NCBI GenBank assembly: GCA_030841105.1
Contig: JAVEDE010000079.1
Location: forward strand, 50,496-114,495
Direction: 5' to 3'
Source of the DNA: Pyrinomonadaceae bacterium
GTDB taxonomy: Bacteria; Acidobacteriota; Blastocatellia; Pyrinomonadales; Pyrinomonadaceae
Length of the DNA: 64,000 nt
The translations under genes were made by a program, and so were the position numbers. Below, one piece after another: positions 51,225-59,433 of this stretch (position 1 is the stretch's first letter; every line of letters begins with the position of its first letter). The notes below the pieces were generated by a model, which was given only the letters and a program-made list of their open reading frames with translations, was not told where the DNA came from and made no database searches.

Positions 51225-52052
51225 TTAGAACGGGAGGTTTCTATCGGGGGCAGGCTCAGCGGGCAGTTGGGCGTGGCGCGCGGAGTCGAGGCGTTCAAGT
51301 TTCTGCGCGGCTTCGCGCGCGGCGGCCGACTGCGCGACGGGCTTGCCGTCCTTGCCTTTGGCCTCGCGCGCAGTCTTGGCGATCTGGAAGAGGATGTCTG
51401 CGGCCTCACTCTTCTTGCCCTGCTTTTCATAGACCGAGGCGAGCCGCAGATTCGCCGTGTCCACGGGGACGGCCGGACTCTGCCCGCGCGCGAGTTCCGT
51501 GTAGAGCGCGGCTGCGGCATCGTACTGCCCGTCGGCTTCCCTCGCCTGCGCCAGCGCAAACTTGGCGCGCGCCGCCACCTCCGCCTCGCCGCCTCCGGCC
51601 AGAGCTTGTAGTTCGCCCAGACCCTTGTCTCGATCAACCGTCAACAAATTGGCGGCGCGGAAGTAGCGCGCGAGCGACTTGTAAGGATCGCCGTACTTGT
51701 TCTCGACCTTTTGCGCTTCCGCGACGACGCGCTCGGCGCGTTCCTTCTCGGTCGTGAAAGTTAAGCCCGTCGCGCCGGGCGCGACCGCGGGCGCGGGCGA
51801 AGCCGACACGGTGGCGTCGGCGATCTCGATAACGCGGCTCAGGGCGCGCGTGGCCTCCTGCGCCTTGCGCCCGCTCCACCACGAATAGACGCCCGCCAGC
51901 ACGGCGAGCGAGACGAGGGCGACCACGGCATAGAGGATCGTGCGGCCACGACCTTCGAGGCGGTCGCCGACGCGTTCAAATTGTTCGAGTGCCTTTTCGC
52001 GAACCTTGTCGCGCCGGACTTCGCGCGCATGTTTTTTCTTGGATGGAGCCAC
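51225..52052 (-). CDS. Single-pass membrane protein with TPR-like repeats
   Basis: A 275-aa protein. Residues 1-35 are basic and cytoplasmic, about 37-60 form one membrane helix (ILYAVVALVSLAVLAGVYSWW), and about 65-275 carry TPR/TPR_21-like helices (ARAKFALAQAREADGQYDAA, LRLASVYEKQGKKSEAADILF) in the YfgM-like arrangement, facing the periplasm. YfgM-like proteins help handle newly exported proteins at the translocon; whether this one does is inference. GTG start at 52050-52052. A TTGACA-18-TAGAGT promoter lies about 70-100 bases upstream, divergent from the sigma-factor gene. Confidence 0.82.
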   Translation of the reverse strand: MAPSKKKHAREVRRDKVREKALEQFERVGDRLEGRGRTILYAVVALVSLAVLAGVYSWWSGRKAQEATRALSRVIEIADATVSASPAPAVAPGATGLTFTTEKERAERVVAEAQKVENKYGDPYKSLARYFRAANLLTVDRDKGLGELQALAGGGEAEVAARAKFALAQAREADGQYDAAAALYTELARGQSPAVPVDTANLRLASVYEKQGKKSEAADILFQIAKTAREAKGKDGKPVAQSAAAREAAQKLERLDSARHAQLPAEPAPDRNLPF

Positions 52053-52120
52053 GTTTTTTTCTCTTGCAACATCGCACGGTTGTGCGCGTTCTGATTTCAG
52101 CAGTTAGGGTGAAACGATTC

Positions 52121-52150
52121 ACTCTACCGACCGCGGCGCGGGGTTGTCAA
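52121..52150 (-). promoter_or_regulatory. Promoter of the TPR membrane protein gene
   Basis: On the minus strand TTGACA (52145-52150), 18-base spacer, TAGAGT (52121-52126). Predicted start near 52114, leader about 62 bases. Confidence 0.6.
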
Positions 52151-52195
52151 GCAAGCGTTCGGGCGGCCTTAACTCTCTGGCTGCGGGAGACTTTA

Positions 52196-52224
52196 TTGAC
52201 CGCCGGGGGGGTGCGTGCTACGCT
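52196..52224 (+). promoter_or_regulatory. Housekeeping-type promoter of the sigma-factor gene
   Basis: TTGACC (52196-52201), a 17-base G-rich spacer, then TACGCT (52219-52224). Predicted start near 52231, giving a leader of about 150 bases. The 52053-52380 gap is thus a divergent promoter region. Confidence 0.5.
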
Positions 52225-52281
52225 TCGCGCCCGCACCCGTGGGCGCGCACGAAGCGGGCGAAAATTGGTTGAAATGTTTCG

Positions 52282-52310
52282 GGAACAAGTGGCGAAGGGG
52301 CGGTGTCTAA
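52282..52310 (+). promoter_or_regulatory. Possible ECF-type promoter, autoregulatory
   Basis: GGAACAA (52282-52288) and TCTAA (52306-52310) are separated by 17 bases, resembling the GGAAC/TCT-type boxes of ECF sigma factors. It lies 71 bases before the start of an ECF sigma gene, so the factor may control itself. Confidence 0.4.
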
Positions 52311-52380
52311 TGGGACGTGTACACGGCGAGCGGCCGGAAGCGATGCCGCACAATTCGCCGGTTCGCGCTGGAGGACGTTT

Positions 52381-53043
52381 GTGAGCTTCGGAGAGCCAAT
52401 CGCCCTCCGCGGGCAAGCCGAATTGGAGCATCCCGCCGCCGTGGCGGACTCGGCGGAGGCGCGTCCCGTTGCTGAGACACAGTTCATTGACAGATTACGC
52501 GCGGGCGATGCCGCGGCCTTCGAGCGTCTCGTCGCGGAACGTTCCGGCGACATTTACGCCCTGCTCTACCGCCTGACGGAAGACCCCGAAGAGGCGCGCG
52601 ACCTGACGCAGGAGACGTTCCTGCAAGCCTTTCGCAGCATCGCGCACTTTCGCGGCGACGCCGATTTGCGGACGTGGCTCTACCGCATCGCCGTCAATCA
52701 GGCGCGTAACCGCTGGCGTTGGTGGCGGCGCAGGCGACGCGGCTCAACCGTCTCGCTCGACGCGACGGACGAGACGCACGAACTCTCGCTCGCCACGCGC
52801 CTCGTTGACGAGCACGCGCCCGACCCCGAAGCGCGCACGCTCTCGCACGAACGCGAGGAGATTCTGCTCGCCGCCGTCCGCCAACTCGCGCGCCCCTACC
52901 GCGAAGCCGTCGTCCTGCGCGACGTGGAGGGCTTGAGCTACGAAGAGGTCGCCGCCGCGCTCGACATCAGCGTCGGCACTGTCAAGTCGAGACTCTCGCG
53001 CGGTCGCACCGAGTTGCGCCGCAAGTTGGAAGGCTCTTTGTAA
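52381..53043 (+). CDS. ECF sigma-70 factor
   Basis: A 220-aa extracytoplasmic-function sigma factor that redirects RNA polymerase to stress-type promoters. Region 2 is at about 45-115 (FERLVAERSGDIYALLYRLTE, EEARDLTQETFLQAFRS, DLRTWLYRIAVNQARN). Region 4 is at about 160-215 (LARPYREAVVLRDVEGLSYEEVA, LDISVGTVKSRLSRGRTELRRKL). A basic Arg/Trp run lies between them. GTG at 52381 is chosen: GGAGG at 52370-52374 stands six bases upstream, and earlier codons lack a ribosome site. The downstream zf-HC2 protein on the same strand is its probable anti-sigma factor, but 368 bp separate them, filled with two repeat elements. Confidence 0.93.
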   Translation: MSFGEPIALRGQAELEHPAAVADSAEARPVAETQFIDRLRAGDAAAFERLVAERSGDIYALLYRLTEDPEEARDLTQETFLQAFRSIAHFRGDADLRTWLYRIAVNQARNRWRWWRRRRRGSTVSLDATDETHELSLATRLVDEHAPDPEARTLSHEREEILLAAVRQLARPYREAVVLRDVEGLSYEEVAAALDISVGTVKSRLSRGRTELRRKLEGSL

Positions 53044-53050
53044 GAACGTT

Positions 53051-53321
53051 CTTTGAAAACGAATGGCTGCCCCGCCCCGGCTTCACCCAACCAACCAAGG
53101 TGCCAGTGGGTCGGGAAGCGACGAAGGTTGTAGTTTCGTCGTATGCCCTGCGGAGGGCGGCAGACGTGCGTGAGGTTTGTTTAGACGCGGCCAGCAACAC
53201 CCGTCTGGAAAGATCACGCGCCGGACGCCGACGTTTGCGGGCAAGCGTTGGAATGAGATCAGCACGCGTTGCTTCCTTGAGCGAGGGAGCAGCCGGGGTC
53301 GGCCAGCCATTCGTTTGAAAG
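53051..53321. mobile_element. 271-bp element with terminal inverted repeats (MITE-like or structured RNA)
   Basis: The ends form an imperfect inverted repeat of about 35 bp: CTTTGAAAACGAATGGCTG at 53051 is mirrored by a sequence ending at 53321, sharing ACGAATGGCTG and CCCCGGCT. Inside are further short palindromes, for example CGACGAA with TTCGTCG at about 53119-53141. No open frame of note lies within. It begins eight bases after the sigma-factor stop. A non-autonomous transposable element, or a folded RNA between sigma and anti-sigma genes, would both fit. Confidence 0.5.
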
Positions 53322-53329
53322 CAGAGACC

Positions 53330-53408
53330 GGAGGTGAGAGGTCAGAGATCAGTAAGAAGCGAAACTGATTTCAACTGACCTCTCACCTCTGACCTCTCAC
53401 CTCTACCC
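53330..53408. repeat. 7-bp-period inverted repeat upstream of the anti-sigma gene
   Basis: Left arm 53330-53360 (GAGGTGA, GAGGTCA, GAGATCA), right arm about 53375-53408 (CTGACCT, CTCACCT, CTGACCT, CTCACCT). It ends just before the anti-sigma start codon, so the hairpin may affect its translation. Confidence 0.85.
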
Positions 53409-53411
53409 CTT

Positions 53412-54170
53412 ATGACTTGCGAGGAGACACAAAAGAGTTTTTCGCCGTACCTTGACGGCCGGCTGGCGCGCAGCCTACGCGCGGGCGTGGACGCGCACCT
53501 CGAAGTCTGCCCCGTGTGCCGCGGTGAGTTTGCCCGGACGCGCTCGGTCGTGCGCGCGCTCGCCAATCTCGAACGTCCGGCCGCGCCCGCGGGACTCGCT
53601 GCCTCCATCAACGAACTGCTTTTGATCGAACGAGCCGCGCGCCGCCAGCAGCCGAGCGGCTCGTTCGCCGCGCGTGCCTTGCGCTGGCTCGAACCGCGCC
53701 TCATGCCCTACACGGTGGGCGCGTTCGCCTCGCTGATTCTGTTCATCGGCGTCGTCAATGGGCTGCGCCCGCAGTTTCGCGTGCTCCGCGAACTGACGAT
53801 TGCCGCGCGCATCGCCGCAGACGACGACTCGCTCGACAAGTCTCTGTTCGAGGGCGGCGGCTACGACGTGACGAAACCCGTCCCGACCATCAACCCGAAC
53901 GGCGCGCTCGCCGCGCTCATCCAAGCTCCTTCGCGCGGCGGCGATGACGACGCCGACGACATGGTGATTTACGCAGACGTGTTCAGCAACGGCAGCGCGT
54001 CGCTCGCGGGCGTGGTGCAGCCGCCGCGCAACCCGCGCCTGCTCGACGACGTGCAAGAGGCTTTCCGCCGGACGCCCGCCTTCGTCCCCGCCTCGCTCGA
54101 CCGCCGCCCGCCCACCCTGCGCGTCGTTATCTCGGTCTCCAAAGTCAGCATCCACGAACGCAGTTTCTAA
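53412..54170 (+). CDS. Membrane anti-sigma factor with zinc-binding domain
   Basis: A 252-aa protein. The N-terminal 45 residues are a zf-HC2/ZAS anti-sigma domain: C3 near the start and H29-xxx-C33-xx-C36 in AHLEVCPVCRGEF, which binds zinc and holds the sigma factor. One membrane helix lies at about 97-117 (LMPYTVGAFASLILFIGVVNG). The rest, about 120-252, is periplasmic and Asp/Pro/Arg-rich, closing with the beta-rich TLRVVISVSKVSI. It should sequester the neighbouring ECF factor until an envelope signal releases it; that is inferred from placement and domain. The heptamer cassette lies directly before its ATG and no clear ribosome site is seen. Confidence 0.9.
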   Translation: MTCEETQKSFSPYLDGRLARSLRAGVDAHLEVCPVCRGEFARTRSVVRALANLERPAAPAGLAASINELLLIERAARRQQPSGSFAARALRWLEPRLMPYTVGAFASLILFIGVVNGLRPQFRVLRELTIAARIAADDDSLDKSLFEGGGYDVTKPVPTINPNGALAALIQAPSRGGDDDADDMVIYADVFSNGSASLAGVVQPPRNPRLLDDVQEAFRRTPAFVPASLDRRPPTLRVVISVSKVSIHERSF

Positions 54171-54224
54171 GCGCGGCGCGTTCCTGTTCAGTCAGGCCGC
54201 CGGAAGCGAATCCCGTAAACAAAA

Positions 54225-54258
54225 CGGCCGCCGGTTTACTCTTATAAACCGGCGGCCG
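54225..54258 (-). terminator. Terminator between convergent anti-sigma and propeller genes
   Basis: A perfect 14-bp stem, CGGCCGCCGGTTTA (54225-54238) with its complement (54245-54258), six-base loop. On the minus strand it is followed by TTTTGTTT, so it should terminate the propeller gene; it may also act on the plus strand. Confidence 0.88.
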
Positions 54259-54282
54259 AAGTTTGTCGTTGTCTTCTGTCGT

Positions 54283-57200
54283 CTAATGACCGAAGCGCAA
54301 CTTGTACTCCGTCGAGTTGAGGAAGCCGTCAACCATCGTGCGGACGTTGCCCGACTGCAAGACGGCGAGCCACGCGTTGAAGCCTGCCGGGTCGGGCTTG
54401 CGCCGCAGGTAGCCGTAGTACTGCATGCCGACGAACGCGTTGTTGAGTTCCACGCCTCCCACTTCGTCCGAATCCGCGACGGCACGCAACACCTGCGCCC
54501 GTGTCATCGTGCCCGCGTTCAGCCGGTTCGTCAGGTCTGCGCCCGACAAGATCAGTTTCGGCAACGTCACGTCGGGCGTCGCCGGGTCGGGCGTGATGAC
54601 CCGCGTCAGTTGATAGCGGGCGAACAGTGCGTTGACGTACTGCCCGTTGTTCATCGCGCCGTAGGCGGTCTGGAACTCAGGCCGCTGCGTGAACAGCAAC
54701 GCCAGTTGCGCCTTGCGCGCGTAGACCTCTTCGGCCGTCTGCCCCGCGACGAAACTCATGTCGGAAACGATTTCGGTGTACTCCGGCATCCGGCCGAACG
54801 CCACCTTGTAGAAGCGGAACACGTACAAGCCCTTCAACTGGAACTCCACCGAGCGGAAGAAGCCTTCGCCGGAGACGTAAATGCGGTCGCACTGCGACGG
54901 CACAGACGGCCCGGTGAAGGCGTTCGGGCAATTGTTCAGGACGCCGAGCCACGCGTTGAAGCCGCCCTGATCGGGTTCGCGAGAGAGGAAGTCCAAGTAC
55001 TGCTGACGGACGAAGAACGGGAACGAGGTCGTGACCGGGTTCGGCGCGTTCGCCGCGTCGTTGTCCTGAATAGTTAAGGTGGCGAGGGTGGACGAACCGA
55101 GCACCGCGCCGGTAGCGTTGCTCAGGCGCAGTTGGAAAGTCTCCGCGCCTTCGGCGTAACCGTCGTCAATGAGCGGCACGTTGATCGTCTTGCTGGTCTC
55201 GCCCGCGTTGAACTGAAGCGTGCCGACCGTGGTGGCGAAGTCGCAGCGGCCGTATGCCCCAAAGTTATTGTTATCAGAGTCGAAACAACCGACCGTGAAG
55301 GTGTCTGTGTCAATTGTGGTGTAGTCCACCGTGGCCGCGCCCGACGTGTTGCCCGTGCGCGTGACGTTGATGCCGGCACGCCCGGCGGCTTCGCTAGCCT
55401 GCGCGGTCGCGGCGGCGAAATCGAAGACGGCGGGCGTGGCCGACGCGCCTTGCGCGACGTTGTAGAAAGAATTGTCCGTGTGGAGTATCTGGCCGTTGCG
55501 CGCGCCGCCGAAGTTGGCGGCGACGTTGTAGTTGACCGTGCCGTTGCCCGTGCCGCTGCCGTTCGTGATCGTGATCCAAGAGGTGAGGCTCGTCGCAGCC
55601 CACGCGCAGCCCGCCTGCGTCGTGATGTTGAAACTGCCCGCGCCGCCGCCCGCCGCAAAACTCTGCGGACTCACGGGCGTGACGGAATAGGTGCAGGACG
55701 AAGCGGCGGTGAAATTCACGCCCGACTGGTTCGCGCTGAGGTTGTTGATGGCTGCATTCTGCGGCGCGAAGGTGTAGTTGGCTTTCGAGGGCGTGATCGT
55801 GTAGTTGCCCGTCGGCAGCAGGTTGATGAAAGTGTAGTTGCCGACGGCGTCCGTGTTCGTCGTGCCGCCGAGCGAGCCTGAGAGCGTAAGTACGACGTTG
55901 GCGATGCCGGTGCCGCCCGCGTCCACGACGCGCCCGCTGATGCTATAGCGCGCGTCGGAGGCGAGGAAGTTCGCGGCCGTCTGGTCGGCGTTCAGGTTGG
56001 AGAACGTCAGGCTCGTCGGCTCGAACGCGGTGTGGATGCGCGTCGGCGTGACGGTGTAGTTGCCGTTGGGCAGATTGGGGAACGAGTACGCGCCCTGCGC
56101 GTCGGTCGTGGCGGTGGCGTTTTGCGAGCCGCTGAGCGTCACGGTCACGTTGCTGTAGGGCGTGCCTGCGGCGTTGAAGATTCTGCCGCCGATGGTGTAG
56201 GCGGCCGTGCCGGTCAACTCGTACGCGCCGCGCCCGTAGGTCGAGAGTTGGATGACGCCGCCCGCGCTCGTGGCAAAGCCGGTGACGATGGACGGGGGCA
56301 TGCCGTTGTTGAAAGTCGCCCACGTCGCGCCGTTGTCGGTGGAGCGGAAGACGCCGATGTCCGAACCGGCGTAGAGCGTGTTCGGGTTCACGGGGTCAAT
56401 GAGGAACGCGCTGACGGGGACGTTCGGGATGGCCGTCGGTTGCCCCGGCGAGCCGCCGATGTCCGTCCAGCTTCCGCCCATGTTCGTCGTGCGGAAGACG
56501 TGCCCCGTGCCGAAGCCGCCGTAAGTGATGTAAGCGATGGCCGCGTTCGTGGGGTTGACCGTGATGCTTTCGATGAAACGGTTGGGGAGGCCGGTTGACC
56601 TGTCCGTCCAATTGATGCCGCCGTTGGTGGAGACCATCACGCGCCCCTGCGCCGAGCCGGTGTAGATGACCTGCGCCCCGGCCTTGCGCTCGACGCCGAT
56701 AGCGCTCAACACGTCGGGCGCACCTTTGGTGAGATCGTCCATGCCCGCGGGCGCAGTCCAGTTGGTGGACGGGTAGTTGGAGGTGCTGCAGTTCGTGCAG
56801 GTGAACAGACGCCAAGTGCCGAAATAGATCGTCGCGTCAACGCCGTTGCCGACCATCGGCGGGTAGAAGGCGATGCGCTGGCCGGTGTCCGGTTCGCCGA
56901 AAGACGAGTTCTGGGCGATGGAGTTGCCGCCGGAAGTTCCGTTGTTCGTGAAACGACTGACTGTCCCGTAAATGTAAGTGGTGAACACCTGGCTCGGCGT
57001 CGCGGCGTTGACGATGTTGCGGCCGCCGTCGCCGCTGCTGAACTCGCGCCACGTGTTCGTGCCGACGATGCGACGCTGCGTGCCGTTGTCCTGCGAGCCG
57101 CCGTAGGAGATGGTCGGGTCGGTCGGGTGCATTGAGATGCTGACGAACTGTGTGAGCGTCAGCGACGCGTTGAGCGAGGCGAAGGTCGCGCCGCCGTTGG

Positions 57201-58779
57201 TCGAAACAGAGATGCCGCCATCGCTGCCGATGTAGATGACATCCGGGTTGGCCGGGTGGAAGGCGAAGGTGTGCTGGTCTGGGTGCGCGGTTGAGCTGAA
57301 AGGGGCGTAGGCGAAATTAGCGCCGGAGAAATTCTTCGTCACGCTCACCCAGCTATCGCCCGCGTTCGTCGTCTTGTAGACGTCGCGCGTGCCGACGTAG
57401 ATCGTGTTCGGGTCGTTCGGCGAGACGTGGATGTAGGTGTTGTAGCCGAACTGGCCGGGGTCAACTCCCGTCGTCGGCTTGTTCGTCCACGTCAGGCCGG
57501 CGTTGTCGCTGATGTCAACGCGGATGGCGCCCTTCGCGCCGGAGAAGACGCAAACGCGGTCGGGCGCGGCGGGCGTGACGGCGATGCGCACGTCGAGCGT
57601 GTTTATGCCGGAGGGCGCGATGAAGACGGGCGCGGGCAGCCACGACGCGCCGCCGTCCAGAGACTTGTAGACGCCGGCGACGTTCGCAGGGATGCCGGCG
57701 AACGCGTCCACGAGCGCCATACCCATGTAGAGAATCTGCGGGTTCGTCGGGTGGACGGCGATGTCGCGCGGCCTGCCCGCCAACGTTCGCCGCCAACTGA
57801 CGCCGCCGTCTTCGGAGAGATAGAAGCCGTTGCGGTAGAGATTGCCGTCGGGGTTGAGATCGTTATAGGAGGTCGCGAGCGTGCGCGTCGCCTGGAGAAC
57901 GTAGACGCGGTTGGGATTCGTCGGGTCAACTTCGATCTCGGCTGTCGTGCCGAGCGGGGGGAGCGTGTTGTTGCTGATGCGCGCCCACGTCGCGCCCGCG
58001 TCCGTGGACTTCAAGACGCCCGTGCCGAAATAGCCGTTGCCGAGATCGCCCATCCCGGCGTAGACGATTGACGGGTTACTTTTCGAGAAGGCGATCGAGC
58101 CGACGGCCAGATCAACGTGCGTGTCGGTGACGGGGACGAAGTTTGCGCCGCCGTCGGTCGAACGCCAGATGCCGCCGGTGGACGCGCCGATCAAGACGAT
58201 GTTCGGGATCGTCGGGTGGAGGGCAATGGAGTTGAGGCGGCCGCTCGTCACGCCCCAGTTGTTCGGGAAGGCGGGCGTCGTCGGCGCGGGGCCGATGCTG
58301 CGCCACTGTTGCGAGATGGCGCGGGTGCTAGCGTCGTCGCCGTCCTTGCCGCGTCCGGCGTCCTTCGGGCGCGCGAGCCACGCCTTGAGCCGACCTTCGG
58401 CGGGCGGCGCGTCGAACGGGTAGGCGCGCTGCATCATGAACCACTGCTGGCGCGCATCAATCACCTCGCGCTCGTCGCCGTCTTCCTGATCGCCGATGCT
58501 CGGCTCGTTGAACTCCTCGTCCGTCTCTGCCTTCCGCGACTTCGCTGCGGCAGCAGAAGCAGGAGCGGCGGTCGCGCCTTTGCGCGCGCGCGTCGTGTTC
58601 GCGCGTCGTCGCGTCGCCTGACGCTTCTTCTGCACGCCCTTCGAGGCTTCGACCGTCGCGGACGAAAACAGGAAAGCGGCCGAAGCGGCGAGCGACAAAC
58701 TCAACAGGAAGAAGAAGGCGAACCACAGGCGGCGCTGCCGGAAGGGGGGGCGGGTCATGGGGAAACTGATTTTTTTCAA
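54283..58779 (-). CDS. Large secreted multidomain protein (sortilin-like propellers, BACON, Calx-beta, DUF4214)
   Basis: A 1498-aa exported protein. About 1-45 has a basic start and hydrophobic signal/anchor (FAFFFLLSLSLAASAAFLF). About 150-830 carries many BNR/VPS10-type units (IWRSTDGGANF, VLKSTDAGATW, VYKSLDGGASW), probably two ten-bladed-type propellers. About 860-1030 has two carboxypeptidase-regulatory-like domains (YTIGGRIFNAAGTPY, YSISGRVVDAGGTGI). About 1032-1115 is BACON-like (WITITNGSGTGNGTVNYNV). About 1117-1240 is Calx-beta (LIDDGYAEGAETFQLRL). About 1250-1498 has two DUF4214 segments (YLDFLSREPDQGGFNAWL, YYGYLRRKPDPAGFNAWL). The TTG at 58779 is favoured, with AGAGGA seven bases upstream. 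Likely a surface adhesin or polymer-degrading scaffold. Confidence 0.88.
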   Translation of the reverse strand: MKKISFPMTRPPFRQRRLWFAFFFLLSLSLAASAAFLFSSATVEASKGVQKKRQATRRRANTTRARKGATAAPASAAAAKSRKAETDEEFNEPSIGDQEDGDEREVIDARQQWFMMQRAYPFDAPPAEGRLKAWLARPKDAGRGKDGDDASTRAISQQWRSIGPAPTTPAFPNNWGVTSGRLNSIALHPTIPNIVLIGASTGGIWRSTDGGANFVPVTDTHVDLAVGSIAFSKSNPSIVYAGMGDLGNGYFGTGVLKSTDAGATWARISNNTLPPLGTTAEIEVDPTNPNRVYVLQATRTLATSYNDLNPDGNLYRNGFYLSEDGGVSWRRTLAGRPRDIAVHPTNPQILYMGMALVDAFAGIPANVAGVYKSLDGGASWLPAPVFIAPSGINTLDVRIAVTPAAPDRVCVFSGAKGAIRVDISDNAGLTWTNKPTTGVDPGQFGYNTYIHVSPNDPNTIYVGTRDVYKTTNAGDSWVSVTKNFSGANFAYAPFSSTAHPDQHTFAFHPANPDVIYIGSDGGISVSTNGGATFASLNASLTLTQFVSISMHPTDPTISYGGSQDNGTQRRIVGTNTWREFSSGDGGRNIVNAATPSQVFTTYIYGTVSRFTNNGTSGGNSIAQNSSFGEPDTGQRIAFYPPMVGNGVDATIYFGTWRLFTCTNCSTSNYPSTNWTAPAGMDDLTKGAPDVLSAIGVERKAGAQVIYTGSAQGRVMVSTNGGINWTDRSTGLPNRFIESITVNPTNAAIAYITYGGFGTGHVFRTTNMGGSWTDIGGSPGQPTAIPNVPVSAFLIDPVNPNTLYAGSDIGVFRSTDNGATWATFNNGMPPSIVTGFATSAGGVIQLSTYGRGAYELTGTAAYTIGGRIFNAAGTPYSNVTVTLSGSQNATATTDAQGAYSFPNLPNGNYTVTPTRIHTAFEPTSLTFSNLNADQTAANFLASDARYSISGRVVDAGGTGIANVVLTLSGSLGGTTNTDAVGNYTFINLLPTGNYTITPSKANYTFAPQNAAINNLSANQSGVNFTAASSCTYSVTPVSPQSFAAGGGAGSFNITTQAGCAWAATSLTSWITITNGSGTGNGTVNYNVAANFGGARNGQILHTDNSFYNVAQGASATPAVFDFAAATAQASEAAGRAGINVTRTGNTSGAATVDYTTIDTDTFTVGCFDSDNNNFGAYGRCDFATTVGTLQFNAGETSKTINVPLIDDGYAEGAETFQLRLSNATGAVLGSSTLATLTIQDNDAANAPNPVTTSFPFFVRQQYLDFLSREPDQGGFNAWLGVLNNCPNAFTGPSVPSQCDRIYVSGEGFFRSVEFQLKGLYVFRFYKVAFGRMPEYTEIVSDMSFVAGQTAEEVYARKAQLALLFTQRPEFQTAYGAMNNGQYVNALFARYQLTRVITPDPATPDVTLPKLILSGADLTNRLNAGTMTRAQVLRAVADSDEVGGVELNNAFVGMQYYGYLRRKPDPAGFNAWLAVLQSGNVRTMVDGFLNSTEYKLRFGH

Positions 58780-59185
58780 AGCGACGTCCTCTGTTAGAAA
58801 GGGCGAAAAATCAACACTCCGTCGGATGCACGAGGGGATGGCCGGGGCGGTGGTTATAAGTGCGAAGCCGGAGCAAGAATAATGGGCGACTCTTGATGAA
58901 AAGTTTCGGGAAAAGGTGCGACTGGCATGAGGGGGATTCTGCGGCCAGTAAATTCAAGGGTCATTTGCCGACCGTCGGAACGGACACCGGCGTTATTTCT
59001 CTCGACAGCCGGGGTGGTTCAAAAACAGGTCATCCAAAGGTCAGAGCTTAGACGCGAAAAATGTGTTTCAAGATGTCCGGCGAGGCCACGAGACGGCGAA
59101 AAACGAGGTCTTCTAAACGCTCCACCAAACCAGCGGGACGCTCGCAACTTTACCGTCTGGATTCCCGCCCCGTCAAGAAAAACAG
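58780..59185. other. Intergenic region, nothing recognised
   Basis: About 400 bases between the divergent propeller and gcv genes, before the heptamer cassette. Several short frames exist but lack ribosome sites or family resemblance. On the minus strand, TATAAC at about 58853-58858 could be a -10 for the propeller gene, but no -35 stands at the right distance. I looked for glycine riboswitch motifs and saw none. Confidence 0.5.
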
Positions 59186-59299
59186 GGATGAGGGCGGAGG
59201 GATGAGGGATGAACGAGGAACAGTAAATCGTGAATCGTCAATCGTGAATAGAGAAGACCTGCTTTCTTCTATTCACGATTGACGATTCACCATTGACGG
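59186..59299. repeat. 7-bp-period inverted repeat upstream of the gcv promoter
   Basis: Heptamers GGGATGA/GGGCGGA run at about 59186-59212; then a strong inverted repeat (59221-59257 with 59265-59299) built of ATCGTGA/ATCGTCA and ATTCACG/ATTGACG. It ends about 38 bases before the -35 of the gcv promoter, so it is outside that transcript. Confidence 0.86.
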
Positions 59300-59336
59300 C
59301 TTTTCTCATCCCTTAGTCCGTGCGCGGGTGACTTGC

Positions 59337-59365
59337 TTGACGCACCGGGCGCGGCATGTTAGGTT
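59337..59365 (+). promoter_or_regulatory. Promoter of the glycine cleavage operon
   Basis: TTGACG (59337-59342), a 17-base spacer, TAGGTT (59360-59365). Predicted start near 59371, leader about 63 bases. Confidence 0.6.
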
Positions 59366-59433
59366 TTCTCCTTCGTAAACATCAATCATTTTCAGCGTTC
59401 CACCCATCTCAACGAGAGAGTCAGGAGAGTCGC

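Noticed and set aside
58860..59433. Glycine riboswitch upstream of gcvT
   Set aside because: The leader after the predicted promoter is only about 63 bases and shows no tandem aptamer motifs; upstream sequence is outside the transcript.
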